From assembly GCA_019237595.1 (NCBI GenBank), contig JAFAGU010000368.1, forward strand, positions 1-7,599: a stretch of 7,599 nucleotides of DNA. Reading direction: 5' to 3'. Source of the stretch: Betaproteobacteria bacterium. GTDB lineage: Bacteria; Pseudomonadota; Gammaproteobacteria; Burkholderiales; SG8-39. Positions 1 through 5,190 of this stretch are shown in pieces; positions within the stretch are counted from its first letter, which is position 1; the number at the start of each line of letters is the position of its first letter. Under the pieces are notes generated by a model. That model was given only the letters and a program-made list of their open reading frames with translations. It was not told the origin of the DNA and did not search any database. Made by a program: the position numbers and the translations under genes.

Positions 1-1
1 C

Positions 2-607
2 TTCCTGATCACGAACCGGATGCCGTCGGAAGCGGAATCGCGCGTCTTCAACGCGATGGTGGTCACGCTCGTGGAGCATGGCGTCACTCCTAGTGCGCTC
101 GCGGCGCGCCTCACGTATCTTGGCGCGCCGGAGGCCATGCAGGCGGCGGTCGCCGCCGGCCTCTCCGGACTGGGGAGCGTCTTCGTCGGGTCGACGGAAG
201 GCGTTGCTCGCCTCCTGACTGAAAGCATTTCTTCCGGCAAGACCGCAAAGGACATTTCGGCCGAGACCAAGAGGATCCCGGGCCTCGGGCATCCCATCCA
301 CACGAAGGGGGACCCGCGCACGGCGCGGCTTTTCGAGATCGCGAAGGAGACCGGCTTCTACGGCAAGTACTGCAGGCTCATGGAGGAGGTCGCGGCGGAG
401 AAGAAGCTCGTGCTGAACGCCACCGGCGCGATCGGCGCCCTCGCCTGCGAGCTCGGCCTGGACTGGCGGGCCGTGCGCGGCCTCGGCGTCATGGCCCGGG
501 CGATCGGCCTCGTCGGACACCTGCTCGAGGAGTCGCGGGAGCCCATGGCGGCGGAGGTCTGGAGCCGCATCGAGGAAGAAGCGACTTCGCACATCAAGAA
601 GACATGA
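2..607 (+). CDS. Citryl-CoA lyase-like protein (citrate synthase fold), 5' end outside window
   Basis: Only the C-terminal 201 residues are visible. The frame is open to the left edge, so the in-frame ATG at 20 is internal and the true start is upstream. The fold is recognised from citrate synthase landmarks, numbered from that ATG: LVEHGVTPS around His20 (matching the HADHG histidine), GLGHPIHTKGDPR at 88-100 with His91 (the second catalytic histidine), and the C-terminal ARAIGLVGHLLEE helix at 159-171. Family members make or cleave citryl-CoA-type thioesters (citryl-CoA to acetyl-CoA plus oxaloacetate) in the cytosol. The third catalytic residue, Asp in the NVD motif of citrate synthase, is replaced: the segment reads NATGAIG, with Thr135 at that place. 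The substrate is therefore uncertain, and a related acyl-CoA is possible. The stop codon overlaps the start of the acyl-CoA dehydrogenase gene, implying co-transcription and a role in the same CoA-ester pathway. Confidence 0.8.
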   Translation, partial: FLITNRMPSEAESRVFNAMVVTLVEHGVTPSALAARLTYLGAPEAMQAAVAAGLSGLGSVFVGSTEGVARLLTESISSGKTAKDISAETKRIPGLGHPIHTKGDPRTARLFEIAKETGFYGKYCRLMEEVAAEKKLVLNATGAIGALACELGLDWRAVRGLGVMARAIGLVGHLLEESREPMAAEVWSRIEEEATSHIKKT

Positions 608-1755
608 ACCTCTCGCGCGACAACCATCCGGAGCTGCGCGAAGCCGTGGCGGCGCTCTGCAGCGAGTTCGGCTCCGGCTACTGGCAGGAGGTGGACGAGA
701 AGCGGGTGTATCCCGAGGCGTTTGTAGACGCGCTGACCAAGGCGGGCTGGATGTCGGCGCTGATCCCGGAGGAGTACGGCGGCTCGGGGCTTTCCCTCAC
801 CGAGGCGAGCGTGATCATGGAAGAGATCACGCGCTCGGGCGGCAATGCCGGCTGCTGCCACGGGCAGATGTACAACATGAACACTCTCCTGAGAAACGGC
901 AGCGAGGCCCAGAAGAAGAAATATCTCCCGCAGATCGCGGCGGGCAAGCTTCGGCTCCAGGCGATGGGCGTCACGGAGCCGACCGCCGGCACGGACACCA
1001 CCCGGATCAAGACCGTGGCGGTGAAGAAAGGCGACCGCTACGTCGTCAATGGCCAGAAAGTCTGGACCTCTAGGCTCCAGCATTCCGACCTGATGATCCT
1101 GCTGGCGCGAACCACCCCACCCGACAAGGCCGCGAAGAAGACCGAGGGGATGTCGGTGTTCCTCGTCGACACCAAGTCAAAGGGTATCGAGGTGAAGCCC
1201 ATCCGCAACATGGTGAACCACGAGACGAACCAGGTCTTCTTCGACAACCTCGAGATCCCGGCGGAGAACCTCATCGGCGAGGAAGGCAAGGGTTTCCGCT
1301 ACATCCTCGACGGCCTGAACGCCGAGCGCATCCTGATCGCCGCCGAGTGCATCGGCGACGGATACTGGTTTGTCGAAAAAGCCACCCGGTACGCCAACGA
1401 GCGAATCGTCTTTGAAAGACCGATCGGGCAGAACCAGGGCATCCAGTTCCCGATCGCCGAGGCCTACATGGAGATCGAGGCCGCGAACCTCATGCGGTAC
1501 AAGGCTTGTGGTTTGTATGATTCGAAAAAGCCCTGCGGGGCTGAAGCGAACATGGCCAAGCACCTCGCCGCCAAGGCCTCGTGGGAAGCCGGCAACGTCT
1601 GCCTCCAGACGCATGGCGGCTTCGGCTTCGCCGCCGAGTACGACATCGAGCGCAAGTTCCGCGAGACGCGCCTCTACCTCGTCGCGCCGATCTCCACCAA
1701 CCTCATCCTGTCCTATCTCGCCGAGCACGTGCTCGGCCTGCCGCGCTCCTTCTGA
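604..1755 (+). CDS. Acyl-CoA dehydrogenase family flavoprotein
   Basis: This complete 383-residue protein has normal length for the family. It should be a soluble FAD enzyme that introduces an alpha-beta double bond into an acyl-CoA and passes electrons to ETF. Visible parts are an N-terminal helical domain (about 1-118), the FAD/substrate loop MGVTEPTAGTD at 121-131, the beta domain with NGQKVWTS at 149-156, and a C-terminal helical domain with RPIGQNQGIQFPIAEAY at 272-288 and CLQTHGGFGFA at 333-343. The glutamate used as base by medium-chain enzymes is absent: the YEGTSQI-like segment reads VAPISTNLI, with Pro362 at that site. Glu241 in GLNAER aligns with the alternative base of isovaleryl- and long-chain acyl-CoA dehydrogenases, so activity is still expected. 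The ATG start lies in an ATGA overlap with the upstream gene, indicating translational coupling; the upstream AAGAAG is a weak ribosome site. The exact acyl substrate cannot be read from the sequence. Confidence 0.93.
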   Translation: MNLSRDNHPELREAVAALCSEFGSGYWQEVDEKRVYPEAFVDALTKAGWMSALIPEEYGGSGLSLTEASVIMEEITRSGGNAGCCHGQMYNMNTLLRNGSEAQKKKYLPQIAAGKLRLQAMGVTEPTAGTDTTRIKTVAVKKGDRYVVNGQKVWTSRLQHSDLMILLARTTPPDKAAKKTEGMSVFLVDTKSKGIEVKPIRNMVNHETNQVFFDNLEIPAENLIGEEGKGFRYILDGLNAERILIAAECIGDGYWFVEKATRYANERIVFERPIGQNQGIQFPIAEAYMEIEAANLMRYKACGLYDSKKPCGAEANMAKHLAAKASWEAGNVCLQTHGGFGFAAEYDIERKFRETRLYLVAPISTNLILSYLAEHVLGLPRSF

Positions 1756-1766
1756 CGCCTAGGCGT
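1755..1766. repeat. 12-base perfect palindrome across the convergent stop codons
   Basis: ACGCCTAGGCGT is self-complementary. It starts on the last base of the dehydrogenase TGA, covers the 3-base gap, and includes the whole stop codon (CTA on the + strand) of the opposing hydrolase gene. As RNA it could form only a 4-bp stem with a CTAG loop, extended by wobble pairs. No T-tract follows on either side, so it is not a convincing intrinsic terminator. Confidence 0.6.
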
Positions 1767-2697
1767 TGCGCGCCGCCTTCAATTGCCGCGAGATGAAGGC
1801 CTTCGCCACTTCGTGCGCGCGGTCCGTCTGGGGACCGGGCTTCGCGACCCACTCGTGCTCGGCGCCGTCGAAGAGCATGAACTGGACGTCGCCGCCGGCG
1901 GCGCGGTAGGCGTCGGCGAACTTCTTCTGGTTCGCGGGCAGCACGTGGTCGTCGGCGCCGCCGTGCATGATGAGGAGCGGCGGGGTCGAGACTTTTTCGC
2001 GCCGATCGAGGATCTCCTGCGGGTTCCCTTCGTGGATGTTCTCGAAGGGGCTGAAGTAGGCTTGGCTCGCCTTGACGAGGTCGTCCTTGCTGGCCTTCTG
2101 CGAGACGAGGAAGCGTGCGTAGGGATCGCTCACCGGCGCGCGGGTCGCGAGGTAGCCGAAGGTCGTGTCGAGCGCGGGCGCCTCGGTGAGCGGGATCGAG
2201 TTGTAGCGCGCGTCCCTGGGCCGCAGGGCGAGCAGCAGGCTGACGTGGCCGCCGCTCGAGCTGCCGAGCACGCCGAGCGTGGAGGGCTCGCCCTTCCATT
2301 CGCGCGCCTTCCACTTGAGCCAGCGGATGCCGTAGCTCGCATCCAGCACGTTGGCGGGATACGGCGCTTCCCCGGAGAGCGTGAGATCGATCGCGACGAC
2401 GAGCATCCCGCCCGCGGCAATCGCTCGGTCCATCGGCTCGTTGGCGAGCCGGTCCTTCCGCGACCACGCGCCCCCGTGGAGGTCGAGGAGCACCGGAAAC
2501 GGCCCCTCGCCTTCGGGCTGGTAGATCCTCGCCATGAGCTGGCGGCCGGCGGAGTTGCGCCGGAAAGGAACCTCCGTAATCCGGATGGGCAGCCGCGCCG
2601 TCGGATCGTAGGCCCTCGCCGCCGCTCCCGCCGTGCCGGCGAGGCTTGCCGCGCCGAGCGCAGTGACTGTCTTCAAGAAACGCCTCCTTCCACGCAT
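1759..2697 (-). CDS. Tat-exported alpha/beta hydrolase (esterase/lipase-like)
   Basis: This is a complete 312-residue protein. The N-terminus RGRRRFLKTVTALGAASLAG (2-21) fits a twin-arginine signal: RRxFLK, a hydrophobic stretch, and a likely cleavage after ARA at residue 29. The mature enzyme would act in the periplasm, folded before export. The hydrolase core shows the oxyanion motif LHGGAW at 73-78, the nucleophile elbow GSSSGG at 145-150 (Ser147 as nucleophile), an acid in GGADDHVLP (Asp249, less likely Asp250), and His281 in GAEHEWV. The triad is thus complete. The layout resembles BD-FAE/HSL-type carboxylesterases and prolyl-oligopeptidase-like hydrolases; the natural ester is unknown. 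The ATG start is supported by a strong upstream GGGAGG. The gene lies 31 bases after the von Willebrand A gene on the same strand, so it is probably the last gene of that transcript, and it converges with the acyl-CoA dehydrogenase gene. Confidence 0.9.
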   Translation of the reverse strand: MRGRRRFLKTVTALGAASLAGTAGAAARAYDPTARLPIRITEVPFRRNSAGRQLMARIYQPEGEGPFPVLLDLHGGAWSRKDRLANEPMDRAIAAGGMLVVAIDLTLSGEAPYPANVLDASYGIRWLKWKAREWKGEPSTLGVLGSSSGGHVSLLLALRPRDARYNSIPLTEAPALDTTFGYLATRAPVSDPYARFLVSQKASKDDLVKASQAYFSPFENIHEGNPQEILDRREKVSTPPLLIMHGGADDHVLPANQKKFADAYRAAGGDVQFMLFDGAEHEWVAKPGPQTDRAHEVAKAFISRQLKAARNA

Positions 2698-2702
2698 GGG
2701 GA

Positions 2703-2708
2703 CCTCCC
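2703..2708 (-). promoter_or_regulatory. Ribosome binding site of the hydrolase gene
   Basis: Read on the - strand, GGGAGG is followed by a 5-base spacer TCCCC and then ATG at 2697-2695. This is the best Shine-Dalgarno match in the window. It fixes the start that includes the full twin-arginine signal peptide. Confidence 0.75.
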
Positions 2709-2728
2709 GTGCGCGGAATTCTAACCAG

Positions 2729-3718
2729 CTAGGCGATTCGGCCGGTCCAGAGGACGGAAAGAAGGCCGCTTGCGACGAGCATCAACGCGCCCGCGGCGCA
2801 AAAAAGCGCCGTGATCTCGAGGTTGCGCCGCGAGAGGACGAACTTCGCCTGGAGCGTCGAGTAGACCTGCGCGAGGTCGGGCGCGCTGGTGGCGTAGAAG
2901 AAGTCGCCGCCCGTCACCTTGGCGATCATCTTGAGCGCGCCTTCGTCGATCCCCACCGGGACCGCCGAGGCGATGCCCGGGTAGATGCGCCCCGAGTTGG
3001 TGCCCACGCCGATCGTGTAGATCCGCACGCCATGCTTTGCCGCGAGGAGCGCGGCCTCGACGGGGCTCGGGCCGTCGGTGTTCTGCCCGTCGGTGAGGAG
3101 GATCACCGCCCCGGGCGCCTGGGGCGACGGCGCCGTCGCGGCGCCGCGCGGGCGGCTGGGGCCGGCCGAAGCGCCGTCGAGCTCGCCATCGAGATCCATG
3201 GGGCCTTCGGGGAAGATCGCCTTGAGCGAGACGAGGATCCCGCTGCCGATCGCGGTTCCCTGCTGCGGCTGCAGGACCCGGAGCGCTTCGCCGATCGATT
3301 CCCGGTTTTCCGTCGGGCGCTGGACGATCTGCGCCGTGTCGGTGAACGCGACGACGCCCACCCGCGTATCCGCCGGGAGGTCGCGAAGGAAGCTTCGCGC
3401 TGCCGCCTTGGCCGCCTCCAGGCGCGTCGGCTCCACGTCGTCGGCCTGCATGCTGCCGGAAATGTCGATTGCAAGGACCACGGTACGCGTGCTCGCCGGC
3501 ACGGTGAGCGTGGCAACCGGCCGGCATGTTGCGACGAGCAAGGCGCCGAGCGCGAGCGCGAAGAGCGCAGGCGGCACGTGCCGCCAGGCGCGCTGCCATC
3601 GCCCGCCCGGCGCGAGAAACGGCGCGGGCCGCCCGCGACGCGCCTGCCACGCGTAGGCGCCGGCGAGCGCTGGAAGGACCAGGAGGATCCAGAGATGCTG
3701 CGGCGAAAGGAAGCTCAA
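2729..3718 (-). CDS. Membrane-anchored von Willebrand factor A protein, BatA/BatB-like
   Basis: This complete 329-residue protein has hydrophobic segments at about 8-23 and 48-65, a central VWA domain at about 79-290, and a C-terminal membrane helix at about 301-324. This is the layout of BatA-type (aerotolerance-related) proteins. The metal-ion-dependent adhesion site is intact: DISGS (Asp85, Ser87, Ser89), Thr155 in QGTAIGSG, and Asp210 in LLTDG. A Mg-dependent protein-binding role at the cytoplasmic membrane is therefore likely, although the partner is unknown. BatA genes usually travel with a MoxR-type AAA ATPase and a DUF58 gene, and neither is in the window. A Pro/Ala/Ser-rich stretch at about 168-203 appears inserted before the TDG strand. 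Translation starts at TTG (3718-3716): an in-frame TAG lies 11 codons upstream, no ATG or GTG lies between, and GAGGA sits 4 bases before the TTG. The gene lies between the Ser/Thr kinase and hydrolase genes on the same strand. Confidence 0.88.
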   Translation of the reverse strand: MSFLSPQHLWILLVLPALAGAYAWQARRGRPAPFLAPGGRWQRAWRHVPPALFALALGALLVATCRPVATLTVPASTRTVVLAIDISGSMQADDVEPTRLEAAKAAARSFLRDLPADTRVGVVAFTDTAQIVQRPTENRESIGEALRVLQPQQGTAIGSGILVSLKAIFPEGPMDLDGELDGASAGPSRPRGAATAPSPQAPGAVILLTDGQNTDGPSPVEAALLAAKHGVRIYTIGVGTNSGRIYPGIASAVPVGIDEGALKMIAKVTGGDFFYATSAPDLAQVYSTLQAKFVLSRRNLEITALFCAAGALMLVASGLLSVLWTGRIA

Positions 3719-3839
3719 CCGGTCCTCGCGTGGGGCAAGGAATTCACGCTACCGGTGAAGCACCCGCCGTGCCGCTATCGCGCGTATGCGCCGTCCGGAC
3801 GTCGCGCGAGCGCCGACGCCATGTCGCTCGGCAGTGTCG
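3719..3839 (-). other. 121-base intergenic spacer between kinase and VWA genes
   Basis: This is the longest non-coding gap in the window. It holds a perfect 10-base palindrome CGTCCGGACG (3792-3801) and a 6-bp inverted repeat CGAGCG/CGCTCG (3807-3812 and 3825-3830) just after the kinase stop. The latter could form a weak hairpin but has no T-tract. I see no convincing -35/-10 pair. The gap is long enough for a separate promoter for the VWA-hydrolase pair, but none can be named. Confidence 0.4.
3723..3727 (-). promoter_or_regulatory. Ribosome binding site deciding the TTG start of the VWA gene
   Basis: On the - strand GAGGA is followed by CCGG and then TTG. An in-frame TAG upstream and the lack of ATG or GTG in between leave TTG as the only start that keeps the first membrane segment. 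Confidence 0.6.
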
Positions 3840-5135
3840 CTAGCGCCGCGCGAGCTTCAGGTTGGCCTGCGTCAGCCGGTCGATCAGCACGCGCATGAAC
3901 GCCTTGTTGAACGCGACCTGGCAGCCGTCGGTCGCGCCGCGCAGGGCATCCGCGCGGATCTCGAGGACGGTGATCGCCTCCGCGGCCACGATGGTCGTCG
4001 TGCGGCGCCCCGCCGTCCCGGTGAAGTAGAGCACCTCGCCGAAGCAGCCGCCCGGCTTGATGGCGCTGAGCGGCTTGCCCAGGAGCGTGACCCCGACCTC
4101 GCCCTCGAGGAGGAGGTAGAAGCTCTCGCCGGGGTCGCCTTCGCGGATCACCACCGTCTCGGACGGAAAGCTCTTCCAGCTCGCGATGCGCACGACCTCC
4201 CACAGGGCGACATCGCCGAAGTCCTGGAAGAAGGCCATGTCGCGCAGGCGGTTGAACTTCTCCGAGTCGGAGGCCGACTCGCCCGCGAGGCGCAGGTTCA
4301 TGAACGCCTGCGAGAGGTCCTTGCCGAACTCGAGCCACGTGCGGTAGCGCGAGGCGGGGTCCTTCTCGATCGCGCGCGCCACGATCTGGTCGAGGAGCGG
4401 CGGAAGGTCCGGCCGAAGCGTCGAGGGCGGCCTCGGCGCGGTATTGAGGATCGCGTAGGCGAGCGCGGCCTGCGTCGCCGCCTCGTAGGGCAGCCGCCCG
4501 GTGAGGAGCCGGTACATCACCACGCCGAGCGAGTAGATGTCGGTCTGCTGGTTCAGGTCCTCCATGCGGATCTGCTCAGGCGACATGTAGGCGGGCGAGC
4601 CCACGCCGGTGATCTGCGTGCTCTCCTGGCCGTGCTTCTGCTGGAACGCCGCGCCGAAATCCGCGACCTTCGTCTCCCCCGCATCCGAGAGCATGATGTT
4701 CCCCGGCTTGATGTCGCGGTGGATGATGCCGTGCGCGTGCGCGTACTCGAGGGCGCGGATGCACTTGAAGACGATCTCCACCACCTTGTTGAGCGGCAGG
4801 AGCGTCGCCACGCTCGCGTGCGCCTCGAGCGTCGTCCCGGGCACGTACTCCATGACGAGGTAGCTGTGGTCGGGCTCCACGACGGCGTCGTAGATCTCGA
4901 CGATGTGCGGGTGGTTGAGCTTGCCGGCGAGCGAGGCCTCGGAGAGGAAGGCCTTGTGCATCATGCGCTCGGTCTGCGGGTCGGCCTGCTCGTCGAAGAG
5001 GAATACCTTGACCGCGACGTCGCGCTCGTTGAACGGGTCGCGCGCGAGGTACACCCGGCTCGTCGCGCCGCTGCCGATCTCGCGCAGGACGGGATACTTG
5101 CCGATGTGCTCCTGGAGCTCGAACTTCATGGCCAC
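3840..5135 (-). CDS. Ser/Thr protein kinase fused to a C-terminal cyclic nucleotide-binding-like domain
   Basis: This 431-residue protein (GTG start) may be 429 residues if the ATG two codons later at 5129 is used. Residues 14 to about 275 are a Hanks-type kinase with all key residues: glycine loop IGSGATSRV (20-28), Lys43 in VAVK, Glu66 in the C-helix, HRDIKPGN (139-146) with Asp141, DFG (159-161), an activation loop with Ser/Thr at 172, 173 and 176, and SPE (185-187). It should be active. After a linker, residues about 295-415 look like a cAMP-receptor-type beta-barrel: GESFYLLLEGEVGVTLLG, then a phosphate-cassette-like GGCFGEVLYFTGTAGRRTTT (362-381) with Glu367 and Arg377/378. No signal peptide, membrane helix or PASTA repeat is seen, so it is probably cytosolic. 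Ligand binding could gate the kinase, by analogy with eukaryotic cGMP-dependent kinase, where the domain order is reversed. The gene follows the chemosensory kinase gene by 55 bases. No clear Shine-Dalgarno sequence is present. Confidence 0.92.
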   Translation of the reverse strand: MAMKFELQEHIGKYPVLREIGSGATSRVYLARDPFNERDVAVKVFLFDEQADPQTERMMHKAFLSEASLAGKLNHPHIVEIYDAVVEPDHSYLVMEYVPGTTLEAHASVATLLPLNKVVEIVFKCIRALEYAHAHGIIHRDIKPGNIMLSDAGETKVADFGAAFQQKHGQESTQITGVGSPAYMSPEQIRMEDLNQQTDIYSLGVVMYRLLTGRLPYEAATQAALAYAILNTAPRPPSTLRPDLPPLLDQIVARAIEKDPASRYRTWLEFGKDLSQAFMNLRLAGESASDSEKFNRLRDMAFFQDFGDVALWEVVRIASWKSFPSETVVIREGDPGESFYLLLEGEVGVTLLGKPLSAIKPGGCFGEVLYFTGTAGRRTTTIVAAEAITVLEIRADALRGATDGCQVAFNKAFMRVLIDRLTQANLKLARR

Positions 5136-5140
5136 GGCGC

Positions 5141-5146
5141 ACTATA
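5141..5146 (-). promoter_or_regulatory. Possible -10 element just upstream of the kinase start
   Basis: TATAGT on the - strand is one base from the TATAAT consensus and is the only A/T-rich hexamer in a nearly all-G/C spacer. Only GCGCC separates it from the GTG start, so transcription from it would begin at or near the start codon, giving a leaderless or nearly leaderless mRNA. No TTGACA-like -35 box or extended -10 TG is seen. The call is tentative. Confidence 0.3.
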
Positions 5147-5167
5147 CCGGCGGCGCGCCGGCGCCGC

Positions 5168-5183
5168 CGCCGCGGCCGCGGCG
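5168..5183. repeat. 16-base perfect GC palindrome in the cheA-type/kinase spacer
   Basis: CGCCGCGGCCGCGGCG equals its own reverse complement. It begins 7 bases past the stop codon of the chemosensory kinase gene. Two further 10-base palindromes, CGGCGCGCCG (5151-5160) and GCGCCGGCGC (5155-5164), follow in the same spacer. The transcript could fold into strong hairpins here, but no U-tract follows, so this is a possible attenuator, Rho-independent-like pause or mRNA-end stabiliser rather than a standard terminator. Confidence 0.6.
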
Positions 5184-5190
5184 ATTTCGC

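Noticed and set aside
3775..3824. A 15-codon ATG-to-TAG frame on the - strand in the kinase-VWA spacer
   Set aside because: No ribosome site, no conserved feature, and it is the tail of a longer shadow frame running through the kinase gene.
3792..3830. Palindrome and short inverted repeat after the kinase stop codon as an intrinsic terminator
   Set aside because: The stem arms are only 5-6 bp and no T-run follows in the direction of transcription. Such short GC repeats are common by chance here.
1783..3898. Long + strand open frames opposite the hydrolase and VWA genes (1783-2724 and 2633-3898)
   Set aside because: Charged, repetitive translations without domain features; the opposite strand encodes complete enzymes with signal peptide, catalytic triad and metal site.
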